NCBI RefSeq assembly: GCF_007830295.1
Contig: NZ_VLKC01000002.1
Span: 2,203,776 to 2,267,775 of the forward strand
DNA from: Sporomusa sp. KB1
GTDB taxonomy: Bacteria; Bacillota; Negativicutes; Sporomusales; Sporomusaceae
DNA: 64,000 nucleotides
Direction: 5' to 3'
Shown: positions 41,792 to 51,167 of the stretch, piece by piece
Layout: the number at the start of each line of letters is the position of its first letter
How positions within the stretch are numbered: position 1 is the first letter of the stretch
Translations under genes and position numbers: made by a program
Notes under the pieces: generated by a model
Database searches by the model: none
Told to the model about the DNA's origin: nothing
The model's input: only the letters and a program-made list of their open reading frames with translations

Positions 41792-43168
41792 ATGCAGCAA
41801 CAAGTGATTATTGAGCTAAGACGTTTGGTCGGCGCTCAATATGTTATGGACCAGCTGGAAGATCGAATCTGTTACTCATTTGACGCCACCTTCCGGGACT
41901 TTCTCCCTGATGTAGTCGTTAAACCAGGTAACGTGGCCGAAATTGCAGCTATTGTCAAGTTAGCCGGGAGATATAATGTGCCGATAACGGCCAGAGGAGC
42001 AGCCACCGGCTTATCTGGTGGGGCAGTTCCGGTGAAAGGTGGAATTAGTCTTGTCCTAACCCGGCTTAACAAGATTATTGATATTGATACGGCAAACCGG
42101 GTGGCTGTAGTTGAGACCGGGGTGATTACCCAGGATTTTGTAAATGCCGTAACCCAGGCCGGTCTCTTTTATCCGCCTGATCCGGCCAGTGCTAAGACCT
42201 CAACCATCGGTGGCAATATTGCTGAATGTGCTGGCGGACCCCGCGGGGTTAAGTATGGCATTACCCGGGACTATGTGTTGGGGATGGAAGTAGTCTTGCC
42301 TGACGGCAGTGTAGTCGAATTAGGCAATAAATTTGACAGCGAGATGGCCGGTCCGGATTGGGGAATGCTGCTTGTTGGCTCGGAAGGAACTTTGGGTATT
42401 ATAACTAAAATTTATCTGAAGCTTGTTGACAAACCAAGTGCCAAACAAACCCTGCTGGCTGTTTTCACCAGCCTGGATGATGCTGCCCGCACAGTAAGTG
42501 AGATGATTGCCTCAGGGACTATACCAACTACGTTGGAGATTATGGATAATCTGACAATTCGCGCGGTAGAGGATTATCTTAAGGTTGGGCTGCCGGTGAG
42601 CGCGGAAGCCATTCTTTTAATTGAAGTTGATGGTAGTGCGAAGGCCATCATCAAACAGGCTGAACATGTCATTAAGGTGTGCCAGCAATGCGGCGCGACC
42701 GAGATTCAGACCGCTTCCACGCCGGAAGACATTGACAAGTTGTGGCAGGCCCGGCGGGCTATTTCTCCAGCCTGTGGCAAGTTAAATCCGACGAAAATTT
42801 CCGAAGATGCCACTGTGCCGCGAAGCCAGATTCCGACCATGGTTCGTTGTCTGCGGGAGATAGCCCGGAAATACAACTTGAAGATGGTTATTTTTGGTCA
42901 TGCCGGTGACGGTAATCTTCATCCCAATATTTTAAGCAATAAGCATGACCACGAAGAAATGGAGCGGGTAGAACAAGCGGTAGCGGAGTTGTTCAAGGTT
43001 GCTTTAGAACTTGGTGGCACGCTGTCAGGCGAACATGGCATTGGTTATATGAAAGCCCCATTCTTACAATGGGAGACAGGGGAAACAGGGTTCGCTGTTG
43101 GCAAAACCATCAAAAAAGTTATTGACCCGCAAGGGTTATTAAATCCTGGCAAGCTATTTAATGCCTAA
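41792..43168 (+). CDS. FAD-linked 2-hydroxyacid dehydrogenase, GlcD type
   Basis: 458 residues. The FAD-binding PCMH domain is in the first half (ARGAATGLSGGAV, PDPASAKTSTIGGNIAECAG), and the C-terminal half has the FGHAGDGNLHPNI metal-binding segment and SGEHGIG. Relatives oxidise glycolate, D-lactate or D-2-hydroxyglutarate. Operon position after a SerA gene and before 2-oxoglutarate-type ferredoxin oxidoreductase genes makes D-2-hydroxyglutarate worth testing. Confidence 0.92.
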   Translation: MQQQVIIELRRLVGAQYVMDQLEDRICYSFDATFRDFLPDVVVKPGNVAEIAAIVKLAGRYNVPITARGAATGLSGGAVPVKGGISLVLTRLNKIIDIDTANRVAVVETGVITQDFVNAVTQAGLFYPPDPASAKTSTIGGNIAECAGGPRGVKYGITRDYVLGMEVVLPDGSVVELGNKFDSEMAGPDWGMLLVGSEGTLGIITKIYLKLVDKPSAKQTLLAVFTSLDDAARTVSEMIASGTIPTTLEIMDNLTIRAVEDYLKVGLPVSAEAILLIEVDGSAKAIIKQAEHVIKVCQQCGATEIQTASTPEDIDKLWQARRAISPACGKLNPTKISEDATVPRSQIPTMVRCLREIARKYNLKMVIFGHAGDGNLHPNILSNKHDHEEMERVEQAVAELFKVALELGGTLSGEHGIGYMKAPFLQWETGETGFAVGKTIKKVIDPQGLLNPGKLFNA

Positions 43169-43207
43169 TTGCTGTTTGTCAGAAATTATTATATTGGAGG
43201 AACCAAA

Positions 43208-43393
43208 ATGCTAAAAACTGTGCCCAAATATTGTAAAGGTTGTGGAATATGTGTTGAGCTATGCCCCAAAAAGGTATTAAAGCTTGATGAACTTGGCAAG
43301 ATTGTCGTTAGCACACCTGACGATTGTGTTGCTTGTGGGCAATGTCAACTCAGATGCCCTGATTATGCTATCTATCTAACTACAGATAAATAA
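43208..43393 (+). CDS. korD: Ferredoxin subunit of 2-oxoacid:ferredoxin oxidoreductase (KorD)
   Basis: 61 residues from the ATG at 43208 behind TTGGAGG. Two cluster motifs, CKGCGICVELCP and CVACGQCQLRCP. It is the small electron-carrying subunit of a four-gene oxidoreductase and leads korA-B-C. Confidence 0.9.
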   Translation: MLKTVPKYCKGCGICVELCPKKVLKLDELGKIVVSTPDDCVACGQCQLRCPDYAIYLTTDK

Positions 43394-43419
43394 TTGATAA
43401 CGAACGGAGGAATGTACTT

Positions 43420-44556
43420 ATGGCAAAAGCATTACTTATGCAGGGAAATAGTGCTTGTGCAGAAGGCGCGCTTGCCGCTGGAGCCAGGTTTTTTGCCGGC
43501 TATCCGATAACACCATCTACTGAGGTGGCCGAGTTGTTGGCCAAACGGTTACCGCAGGTTGGCGGTACCTTTATCCAGATGGAAGACGAAATTGCCGGTA
43601 TGGCAGCTACTATTGGCGCAGCATTAACCGGAGTTAAGTCACTAACGGCTACTAGTGGTCCAGGATTTTCTTTAAAACAAGAATTAATCGGCTATGCATC
43701 AATGGCTGAGGTTCCTTGTGTCATTGTCAATGTGCAGCGGGTTGGTCCCAGTACAGGTCAGCCGACTTCACCGGCCCAGGCCGACATCATGCAGGCTCGC
43801 TGGGGGTCCCACGGCGACCGGGGTGTTATTGCGCTCAGTCCGTCCAGTGTGCCGGAATGCTACACGCTGACAGTAGAAGCATTTAATCTTGCCGAGCAAT
43901 ACCGTACACCAGTGGTACTGCTGCTTGATGAAATTGTAGGCCATATGCGGGAAAAAATCGAGATTCCCGACCAAGCTAGTCTGAAAATTGTCAACCGCAA
44001 AAAACCTACCTTGCCGCCAGGCGAGTTTCTTCCCTACAAGCCAGAGGCTGACGGTGTACCACCGATGCCGGCCTATGGTGATGGTTACCGCTTCCATGTT
44101 ACCGGACTGGCTCATGATTATACCGGTTTTCCTAGTGGCGCTAACAGCACCTCTCACGAATTGATTGCCAGACTGCATACCAAAATCAATGATCATGTTG
44201 ATGATATTGTTACTTTTGAAGAACAGAATCTTGACGATGCCAACATTGTCGTGGTGGCTTTTGGCGGCACTGCCCGTACAGCCTATGCTGCCATTGAAAT
44301 GGCGCGTCAGCAGGGGATTAAGGCAGGCTTGTTCCGGCCGATTACCATTTGGCCGTCGCCCGAAAAACAACTTAAAGCTTTGGCAAAAAAGGCTAAAACT
44401 ATCATTGTGGCCGAACTTAACTATGGACAATATGTTGGTGAGGTAGAGCGGATTGTTGCCGGTCAGGCCAAGGTTGTATCGTTAGCCAAATGGAATAACG
44501 AGCCAATCTCACCTGCTGAAATGTTAGCCGTTATTAAAGAGGAAAATGCCAACTAA
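43420..44556 (+). CDS. korA: 2-oxoacid:ferredoxin oxidoreductase alpha subunit
   Basis: 378 residues. N-terminal pyrimidine-binding domain (FFAGYPITPSTEVAE) and ATSGPGFSLKQE are the marks of the alpha subunit of KorA/VorB type; a C-terminal transketolase-like domain follows. With beta it oxidatively decarboxylates a 2-oxoacid, probably 2-oxoglutarate, to the CoA ester and reduced ferredoxin. It overlaps the upstream leader of the beta gene. Confidence 0.93.
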   Translation: MAKALLMQGNSACAEGALAAGARFFAGYPITPSTEVAELLAKRLPQVGGTFIQMEDEIAGMAATIGAALTGVKSLTATSGPGFSLKQELIGYASMAEVPCVIVNVQRVGPSTGQPTSPAQADIMQARWGSHGDRGVIALSPSSVPECYTLTVEAFNLAEQYRTPVVLLLDEIVGHMREKIEIPDQASLKIVNRKKPTLPPGEFLPYKPEADGVPPMPAYGDGYRFHVTGLAHDYTGFPSGANSTSHELIARLHTKINDHVDDIVTFEEQNLDDANIVVVAFGGTARTAYAAIEMARQQGIKAGLFRPITIWPSPEKQLKALAKKAKTIIVAELNYGQYVGEVERIVAGQAKVVSLAKWNNEPISPAEMLAVIKEENAN

Positions 44557-44569
44557 GGAGGGAACAACC

Positions 44570-45388
44570 ATGGAAGAATTATTAAAAAAATATTATCGTC
44601 CCAAACTGCCGCATATGTGGTGTCCTGGCTGTGGCAATGGTATTGTAACAGCCGCCATTGTCAAGGCAATTGATAAGCTTGGGCTTGATCAGGATAAAAC
44701 AACGATCGTTTCAGGTATCGGCTGTTCATCGCGGGCACCCGGTTACCTGCACTTTGATACGCTGCACACCGCTCATGGCCGGGCGCTGCCATTTGCTACC
44801 GGGATTAAGCTGGCTAAACCTGATCACAAAGTTATCGTTATCAGCGGCGATGGCGATGCAACTGCTATTGGGGGCAACCATTTCATCCATGCGGCCAGAC
44901 GGAATATCGATATTACGCTTATTGTATATAATAACAATATTTATGGCATGACTGGCGGACAATATTCACCATTAACGCCCCATATGGCTAAAGCTACCAC
45001 GGCACCGTATGGTAATGTTGACCGGGCCTTTGATTTAGCTCAACTGGCTAAAGGCGCAGGCGCTACTTTTGTTGCCAGGTCAACCACCTATCACGCCAAA
45101 CAGCTGTCCGAGCTTGTTGCCAAGGCCATCTTACATGAAGGGTTTTCGGTTGTAGAAGCAATGACAGGCTGCCCAATTTCTTTTGGCAGACAAAACAAGC
45201 TGGCAAAACCTGCCGCTCTCCTAGCCTGGCAGCGTGACAATACGATTTCCGTAGAAGCTGCCGCTAAGCTTCCACCTGAACAAGTGGCCGGTAAAATCCT
45301 CATTGGCCTGTTGCATGAGGAAGCTGCCCCTGAATATGTTACTGAATATGCCAAGGTCATCAAACAGGCGATGGGAGGGGGGCGTTAA
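44570..45388 (+). CDS. korB: 2-oxoacid:ferredoxin oxidoreductase beta subunit
   Basis: 272 residues from the ATG at 44570 behind AAGGAGGG. It has MWCPGCGNGIV near the N-terminus and the TPP-binding GDGDATAIGGNHFIHAARRN stretch with NNNIYGMTGGQ. This is the TPP-carrying subunit. It lacks an N-terminal CxxC beyond the CPGC motif, as is usual for KorB. Confidence 0.93.
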   Translation: MEELLKKYYRPKLPHMWCPGCGNGIVTAAIVKAIDKLGLDQDKTTIVSGIGCSSRAPGYLHFDTLHTAHGRALPFATGIKLAKPDHKVIVISGDGDATAIGGNHFIHAARRNIDITLIVYNNNIYGMTGGQYSPLTPHMAKATTAPYGNVDRAFDLAQLAKGAGATFVARSTTYHAKQLSELVAKAILHEGFSVVEAMTGCPISFGRQNKLAKPAALLAWQRDNTISVEAAAKLPPEQVAGKILIGLLHEEAAPEYVTEYAKVIKQAMGGGR

Positions 45389-45389
45389 T

Positions 45390-45911
45390 ATGATGGAAAT
45401 CAGATTAAGCGGCTCAGGCGGACAAGGCTTAATTCTTGCCGGCATCATCCTTGCCGAGGCAGCCATTGACGAAGGTAAAGAAGCGATACAGTCCCAGTCT
45501 TATGGACCGGAAGCCCGTGGTGGTTCTAGTAAATCCGAGGTTATCATCAGCGATAAACGCATTTATTATCCCAAAGTAACCAAACCCAATCTGCTGCTGG
45601 CTATGACCCAGGAAGCACTGAATAAATATGGTGCAGATTTACAGGATGAAGGATTGCTCATTGTGGATAGCACACTTGTCCGGGAAATACCGCAGCGGTT
45701 TAAAAATGTCCATACAGTTCCCATTACCTTATTAGCGAAAGAGACATGTGGCCGGGAACTGTTCGCCAATATTGTTGCATTAGGAACAATCGCCAAACTT
45801 ACGGGCGTTGTTAGTCTCGAGGCTATGGAAAAAGCCGTGCTTGCCCGCGTTCCTAAAGGTACTGAGGAAATGAACAAATTAGCTTTGCAAACAGGGTATC
45901 AAAAAGTATAA
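45390..45911 (+). CDS. korC: 2-oxoacid:ferredoxin oxidoreductase gamma subunit
   Basis: 173 residues from the ATG at 45390 (or 45393) behind GGGAGGGGGG. It starts with the conserved GSGGQGLILAGIILAEAA and has the SYGPEARGGSSKSEV segment, both typical of the gamma subunit. One base separates it from korB. It closes the serA-glc-kor region before a strong terminator. Confidence 0.93.
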   Translation: MMEIRLSGSGGQGLILAGIILAEAAIDEGKEAIQSQSYGPEARGGSSKSEVIISDKRIYYPKVTKPNLLLAMTQEALNKYGADLQDEGLLIVDSTLVREIPQRFKNVHTVPITLLAKETCGRELFANIVALGTIAKLTGVVSLEAMEKAVLARVPKGTEEMNKLALQTGYQKV

Positions 45912-45919
45912 AATAAAAG

Positions 45920-45958
45920 ACAATCTCCGGCAGGCTACCTGCCGGAGATTGTTTTTTT
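45920..45958 (+). terminator. Terminator after korC
   Basis: ACAATCTCCGGCAG pairs with CTGCCGGAGATTGT and is followed by seven T. Confidence 0.95.
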
Positions 45959-46165
45959 CTAAGTTTAGTTTTGGCCTGATAACGACAAACTAGGTATAAG
46001 CTATCATAGTAAGAGGTGTGACAAGAATCACGGCAGGCTGTGATATTTGGCAACGCAGGGGAGTCATTTTTATAATACAATGAACTCAAGTAATAAATGC
46101 ACCTTATAGTGGGTTAAAGAATCAGTCCTACATAATTAGGTAAAAATAATTGAGGAGGTGGCAGT

Positions 46166-47134
46166 ATGCTACCCAAAGGAGCAAACCTGCAAAAAATTCG
46201 GGAGGGAAATCGTACCTATGCTATAACCCCCCATCTTCCGGGCGGCTTTATCAAACCTGAGGTTATGCAAAAATACGTTGATGTTTCCAAAAAATATGGT
46301 GGGACAATGAAACTGACTTCTGGCCAGCGGATTATGATAACCGGGCTTAAAGCCGAGAATATTGAAAGTATCTGGGAGGAGCTGGGGATGCAGCCGGCCT
46401 TAGGCTTTGCCAATTGTGTACGCAGTGTCAAAATTTGCCCAGGCAATGCTTTTTGCAAACGTGGCAAGCAAGACAGCATTAAGCTGGGCTTAGAACTTGA
46501 CAAACGGTATATCAAAAAAGAAATGCCCAGCCGGATTAAATTGGGAGTATCAGGCTGTCCTAACTCTTGCTCCGAGTCGTTCGTCAAAGATGTCGGTGTC
46601 ATTGGCACCGATGCAGGCTGGGATGTCTACGTCGGCGGCAGCGCTGGTTCACATCCCCGTTTGGCCGATAAGCTCATTGAAAGCCTGGATTATGAGGATA
46701 CTTTACGGATTATTGACATAGTGATGCGCTACTATCAGAAACATGCGGACATTGAACGCATTGGCCAGTTTATTGAACGTATCGGCCTGGACAAATTCAA
46801 AACCGATGTGCTGGCAGAATTTTATGGTGAAAAAAGTGCTGCTATTGAGCCTAAGGTGTCACAGTCTGCAACGGGAGAAAAAATTGTACCACTACCGGGT
46901 GGGCTGACAGAAGGAAATTTGGTATTTGGCGATGCTATTACCGGCGACAGTGTTATTAGTGACATTATCCGGGTATATCCACAGACAATTCCCGTATTCC
47001 GGTCCTTCGGCATGGGTTGTCTTGGTTGCCCATCCTCAGCTGGTGAGCCTGTTACGCAAGCAGCGGAAATCCATGGTATCAACATGCCTGAACTGTTGGC
47101 CGCTCTCAATAAAGTAGTTCCAGCCAATGACTAG
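46166..47134 (+). CDS. Siroheme-type nitrite/sulfite reductase domain fused to DUF1858
   Basis: 322 residues from the ATG at 46166 behind AGGAGG. The first ~215 residues are a half-size nitrite/sulfite reductase: ferredoxin-like half domain with TSGQRIMITG, then CPGNAFCKRG and CPNSCSES, the four Cys that bind the coupled 4Fe-4S and siroheme. The C-terminal ~70 residues are DUF1858 (VISDIIRVYPQTIPVFRSFG, then CLGCP). The enzyme may reduce a small sulfur or nitrogen compound in the cytosol. It is co-transcribed with the next gene. The substrate cannot be read from sequence. Confidence 0.88.
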   Translation: MLPKGANLQKIREGNRTYAITPHLPGGFIKPEVMQKYVDVSKKYGGTMKLTSGQRIMITGLKAENIESIWEELGMQPALGFANCVRSVKICPGNAFCKRGKQDSIKLGLELDKRYIKKEMPSRIKLGVSGCPNSCSESFVKDVGVIGTDAGWDVYVGGSAGSHPRLADKLIESLDYEDTLRIIDIVMRYYQKHADIERIGQFIERIGLDKFKTDVLAEFYGEKSAAIEPKVSQSATGEKIVPLPGGLTEGNLVFGDAITGDSVISDIIRVYPQTIPVFRSFGMGCLGCPSSAGEPVTQAAEIHGINMPELLAALNKVVPAND

Positions 47135-47158
47135 TCAGAATATAAGGAGGAGAATAGT

Positions 47159-47827
47159 ATGAGCGCCTTTTTAGCGCCGATCCATTACTGGTTATATAAT
47201 AAAATCCGCGGTGTTATTGAACGTGAGCAATTTATCTTCAAGGCGGCAGAGAACCTCTGCGGCGGTACGGCAGAAGAAGCCCGCTCTCAGGCTTGGCAAA
47301 GCTATGGTGAGCCCTTGCCGGAAGCTGATTTACAAGAGCAGATTGACCACAGCAATATCCATGGCTGGCTGCAGCGGCAGATTAATGTGGCCGAAAGCCG
47401 GGAAGCCGCCTTTATCCAAGCACTAGTAGACAATTGTGGTGATGCCGCCATTGATGTAGCCCAAACAGCCTTCCGTGAGCATGGGGTCCATGCGGCTCGG
47501 CATGCTGATGCTCAGGGTAAATACGAAACATCTACCGCGCCCGGCATTTATAAGGCGATTAACGATTACTATCTGAATGGTATGCCTTGCGATCAGGCAG
47601 ATGCTGTGCTGGAAAACACTCCTGACAAGATGGTGTGGGAGAATGCGGGTTGTCTGCAGGAACCTAACTGGAAACGGGTTGGAGCTGACAGTAAAATCAT
47701 GCAAAAGCTTTATAATGAATGGTTGGCTGCCTTTGTCAATATTCTTAATCCTGGATTTGCCTTTAACCAAACTGCGGATACCCATGCTGGGGCTAAAAGT
47801 AACAGGTACGAAATTGTCCGGGTATAG
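47159..47827 (+). CDS. Unknown protein paired with the siroheme/DUF1858 gene
   Basis: 222 residues from the ATG at 47159 behind AAGGAGGAG, 25 bases after the reductase gene. It is soluble, largely helical, with His residues in the central part (HGVHAARHAD) and Cys at several positions (LCGG, DNCGD, MPCDQAD, GCLQEP). No family recognised. The close spacing suggests a shared reaction or an accessory role. Confidence 0.7.
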   Translation: MSAFLAPIHYWLYNKIRGVIEREQFIFKAAENLCGGTAEEARSQAWQSYGEPLPEADLQEQIDHSNIHGWLQRQINVAESREAAFIQALVDNCGDAAIDVAQTAFREHGVHAARHADAQGKYETSTAPGIYKAINDYYLNGMPCDQADAVLENTPDKMVWENAGCLQEPNWKRVGADSKIMQKLYNEWLAAFVNILNPGFAFNQTADTHAGAKSNRYEIVRV

Positions 47828-47900
47828 GGAGAGACTCAGAGCTTCCTATCGCGTCATTTCTATCTGAGAATAGACGCGGCAGATTTTTGGACACATTGAT

Positions 47901-47924
47901 AAAGCCCCTTGCTGGGGCTTTTTT
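47901..47924 (+). terminator. Terminator after the reductase pair
   Basis: AAAGCCCC and GGGGCTTT around TTGCT, followed by T. Confidence 0.9.
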
Positions 47925-47988
47925 GGCGTCCGGAAATTGGGGACAGGCTTCCATTTTGGTAAGGCTTTTTTAGAGGTTCATCAGGCAA

Positions 47989-48837
47989 CTATCTGTATTG
48001 GCTTACATGAGTTTCCAGCAGTTTAGCGCCGGCAGTGAGACGTTCCAATACCGCCGATATTTCTTGGGTGGTGGCTGCCTGTTCCTGGCTGATTGCTCCG
48101 GATGCTTCTATCGAAGTATTAAGCTCAGCAACAGCTTGAGTCATTTCCTGTAAATTGCGCTGGATATTCTTTGTGGCTTCCTGAGATTGGTCGGCAAGCT
48201 TTCTGACTTCTTCGGCAACAACGGCAAAGCCCCGGCCGTGTTCACCGGCCCGGGCCGCTTCAATGGCTGCATTTAAGCCTAGCAAGTTAGTTTGCGCTGC
48301 AATATTTTTAATGAATTCCAAAATCTCTGTAGAATGTTTATTTTTTTCTGCTAAATCGCTGGATAATTGGAATAGACGTTGCCCCGAGGAGGCGAGTTCA
48401 CTGGCACTGCCTGCGATTTGATGAACACTGTCAGCTGCCTGGGCGGTTGCGCTAACCATTTCCTCTACATTTTTAATCAAATCAAGGCTATGATTAAAAT
48501 CAATGCCTGAACTTAATGTTCCAATAATCTCCTTATTTACTCCATAAATCGGCGTAAAAATTGTTTTTATTGGGCGCCCGTAGACTTCAGGGGGGATATC
48601 GTCATAGGTATTGGTACTGGTACGGATACATTCTTCCACGGTATGTATTCCTTGAATAGGTTTGCCTGCAGGAAGATCTAGTTCGAATTTTTTGGCACGA
48701 TAATAACCGAGATATTCTTTTAAATCAGTAAGTCCAACAGCCATGTCTTCTCTAACTATTTGATTTAGGTATGGGAGAACCAGTTTAAAGGCAGCTAAAA
48801 TGGCCTCATTGGTTACGGGTTGATCCTCATGTTGCAT
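47989..48837 (-). CDS. Soluble methyl-accepting chemotaxis protein
   Basis: 282 residues, no membrane segments. A ~125-residue N-terminal sensor (possible PAS/Cache-like, with the [20 protein letters not shown] segment) is followed by a signalling domain whose tip reads [20 protein letters not shown]. It resembles the receptor at 15845 in size and layout, and both are orphan cytoplasmic receptors. It is a single-gene unit; the ligand is unknown. Confidence 0.9.
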   Translation of the reverse strand: MQHEDQPVTNEAILAAFKLVLPYLNQIVREDMAVGLTDLKEYLGYYRAKKFELDLPAGKPIQGIHTVEECIRTSTNTYDDIPPEVYGRPIKTIFTPIYGVNKEIIGTLSSGIDFNHSLDLIKNVEEMVSATAQAADSVHQIAGSASELASSGQRLFQLSSDLAEKNKHSTEILEFIKNIAAQTNLLGLNAAIEAARAGEHGRGFAVVAEEVRKLADQSQEATKNIQRNLQEMTQAVAELNTSIEASGAISQEQAATTQEISAVLERLTAGAKLLETHVSQYR

Positions 48838-48998
48838 AATTAACTCTCCTCGCCAATTTAATAGTTATTGTTTCGATAGTTCGTCATTTTTTTAGGATAT
48901 CCTTTTTAAAAAAAGTAGCTTTTTTGACAAGCAAGGCAAAGACTAGTTAATTATAGTCAAGCCTTTAAACGCAAAAGTTTAAATTGAATAAAATAGAA

Positions 48999-49038
48999 AT
49001 AAGATAAACTTACTGTACAATAGTAAGTTTATCTTATT
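48999..49038 (-). terminator. Terminator after the DUF1624 gene
   Basis: AATAAGATAAACTTACT pairs with AGTAAGTTTATCTTATT. It lies about 90 bases downstream of the minus-strand stop at 49131. The remaining 300-base gap shows nothing else clear. Confidence 0.8.
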
Positions 49039-49130
49039 TGTTGATTTTTGCTCTGTATTGTTTATCGGTTTGATAAGACTATTTATAAATAAAATAAATA
49101 GTTACCCGCGTTGATTGACCTGGAAAGAAA

Positions 49131-49826
49131 TTATAGATATATGAAAAGAAAGCTTAATACTGCTAAGATGATCGGCTGATGCACAAGATAAATAAGCAGC
49201 GACTGGCGGCCCAGCCAGCTTAGGGTGCGGATTGGGACGCAGGTGACGGCTGATGGCCACAGGGGTTGTCTGGCAGGATACAGCAGCTTGCCTGCCGCCA
49301 TACCATAGAGTACTACGCCCAACCAGGGCAGTAGTGGATAGTAGTCTAGTGAGGCAAAGCCAGTGGGGGTGATGCCAAGCGGCAGCAGCCAGGTTGTTGT
49401 TGCCGTTAGACTGGCAATCCAGTGGCTTGTGATAAGTAAGGTAGTGCCTGCCAGTGTCAGCAGTAGAGCCGATTGTTTGGCTAACCAGGGGGCGGTAAAC
49501 ATACTGAATCCCAACAGGTGTAATATCCCAAACCGGATATACATCGTTGGATTATAGAAATATGTTACCAGTGTAATAAGCATACCTGTGCCGAACACAG
49601 TAAGGCCACGGCGTATTGGCTGGCGACTGAGGGTATTGCTTATTCCGGATACCAGCATAAATAGAATAGCCGCAGTCTTGCCCTGGTAGTACCAAAAACC
49701 GTTTAGATAGTCGAGTGACCAGTTGTAAAAGTAGGCTAAGTCAAAAACGATATGAAAGAGTATCATTAACAGGATAGCAATTCCCCGTAAACAATCTAGT
49801 TCAGTGATGCGGGCAGCTTGCGACAA
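49131..49826 (-). CDS. DUF1624-family membrane protein (acyltransferase-like)
   Basis: 231 residues from TTG at 49826 behind GGAGG. It starts with ITELDCLRGIAILLMILFHI, the motif of heparan-alpha-glucosaminide N-acetyltransferase-type proteins, and has about seven membrane segments with a conserved His at the end of the first. The family is thought to acylate or acetylate a surface sugar, but this bacterial branch is uncharacterised. Confidence 0.85.
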   Translation of the reverse strand: MSQAARITELDCLRGIAILLMILFHIVFDLAYFYNWSLDYLNGFWYYQGKTAAILFMLVSGISNTLSRQPIRRGLTVFGTGMLITLVTYFYNPTMYIRFGILHLLGFSMFTAPWLAKQSALLLTLAGTTLLITSHWIASLTATTTWLLPLGITPTGFASLDYYPLLPWLGVVLYGMAAGKLLYPARQPLWPSAVTCVPIRTLSWLGRQSLLIYLVHQPIILAVLSFLFIYL

Positions 49827-50090
49827 TAGTGGCAGCCTCCTTCAAGCGGTAGCTTATCATACTCTAACAATAGATGACAATTGAATTGTCGTCAAGCGGT
49901 GGCTGTTGGGTGAGTTAATTTGCTGAAGAATGAAAATTTACGATAGATACGCGACATATTATATAATGGATATTGATCATGGGAAAAGGGATTTCATAAG
50001 TTGGCAGGAATACCTGCTTGTGAAGGGAATATACTAATTTAGAATACTTTAAATTTTGGCCAGCGGATTTGCAGGTAGGATGGTGTCAAC

Positions 50091-50435
50091 ATGAAAGAAC
50101 TATATGTAATATTACTTTCTGTCTTTATTGGTGCTGTGGGACAGGTTGGCTTAAAATACGGTGCTATGCGAATTCCTGACACCGGTTCCTTATGGGAAAA
50201 GGCGATAGCTGCCTGGCCGCTTATCGCGGGCTTGGCACTTTATGGTGTGAGTACATTGCTCTGGATTTATGCCCTCCGAACAGTGGAACTGAGTTACGCG
50301 TACCCACTGATTAGCCTTGGTTATATATTGGTATTTATTGCTTCGTATTTTATTTTTCATGAATCAATCAGTGTGCTTAGGCTGGGGGGACTTGTGCTTA
50401 TAGTAAGCGGCATAATATTGGTAGCTAAGTCGTAA
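50091..50435 (+). CDS. SMR/EamA-type small membrane transporter
   Basis: 114 residues with four hydrophobic segments. The sequence (GQVGLKYGAM near the start, RTVELSYAYPLISLGYILVF) resembles ArnE/EamA-type half transporters that act as dimers on lipid-linked sugars or small molecules. No partner gene is next to it. The start follows AGGATGGTGTCAAC, a weak ribosome site. Confidence 0.8.
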   Translation: MKELYVILLSVFIGAVGQVGLKYGAMRIPDTGSLWEKAIAAWPLIAGLALYGVSTLLWIYALRTVELSYAYPLISLGYILVFIASYFIFHESISVLRLGGLVLIVSGIILVAKS

Positions 50436-50442
50436 TAGCAAA

Positions 50443-50504
50443 TTAACTGAATATTAACATTTTTTTACAATTAGTTAACAAATGTCGGGGTTTTATGCTA
50501 TAAT
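50443..50504 (+). promoter_or_regulatory. PhoP-box-like promoter of the phosphate uptake genes
   Basis: Four direct repeats of TTAACA type (50443 TTAACT, 50454 TTAACA, 50464 TTTACA, 50475 TTAACA) lie 11, 10 and 11 bases apart. The last sits 18 bases before TATAAT at 50499. This is the pattern of a Firmicute PhoP box overlapping the -35. Confidence 0.75.
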
Positions 50505-50537
50505 CAGATCATATCCGACGAATTGAGGAGGCTAAGT

Positions 50538-51167
50538 ATGGGATTTGGCTTAAAACCGCGTGAAGAAAAATTTTACGGGTATCTCTTGGAAAACACGCAA
50601 CTGATTCGCGATGCGGCTGATGTACTACAGGTGGCTTTAAATCAAGAAGGTGATTTACCTGAATTAATGATTCAGATAGATGAGCTTGAGAAACGAGCGG
50701 ATGTCAATACTGCAAAAATTATCGGCTTGTTACATAAGACTTTTATTACACCACTTGATCGGGAGGACATTTATGCTATTGCCCACAAACTAGATGATGT
50801 GATTGACTGTATCCAGGGAGTTATTGAACGTATGGAGTTATATAATGCGGGCACTGCATCAGAAGGCGCCAGAGAACTGGGGGCACTTATTGTCAAAGCG
50901 TCTAAACAAATTGACAAGTCGTTTTCCTATTTGCCTGAAATCAAAAAGCAGCGGGAAAAAGTTGAAGAACGCTGTGCCAAGATTATTGAGTATGAAATCC
51001 TGGGCGACAAGCTGTATCGCCAGGAAATGGCTAAGTTGTTTCGGGAAGTCACTGACCCTATTGAGATCATCAAGTGGAAAGAAATTTTGCTTCAATTAGA
51101 AGAAACACTGGATATTTCCGAGGATATCGCGAATTTGCTAAAGGGAGTCATTGTAAAATATGCCTGA
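50538..51167 (+). CDS. DUF47 (PhoU-like) regulator of phosphate transport
   Basis: 209 residues from the ATG at 50538 behind GAGGAGG. It is all-helical; conserved charged residues (Glu and Asp in DREDIYAIAHKLDDVID) match the PhoU-like family that binds metals and pairs with PiT transporters. It overlaps the PiT start by eight bases, so the two are coupled. Confidence 0.93.
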   Translation: MGFGLKPREEKFYGYLLENTQLIRDAADVLQVALNQEGDLPELMIQIDELEKRADVNTAKIIGLLHKTFITPLDREDIYAIAHKLDDVIDCIQGVIERMELYNAGTASEGARELGALIVKASKQIDKSFSYLPEIKKQREKVEERCAKIIEYEILGDKLYRQEMAKLFREVTDPIEIIKWKEILLQLEETLDISEDIANLLKGVIVKYA

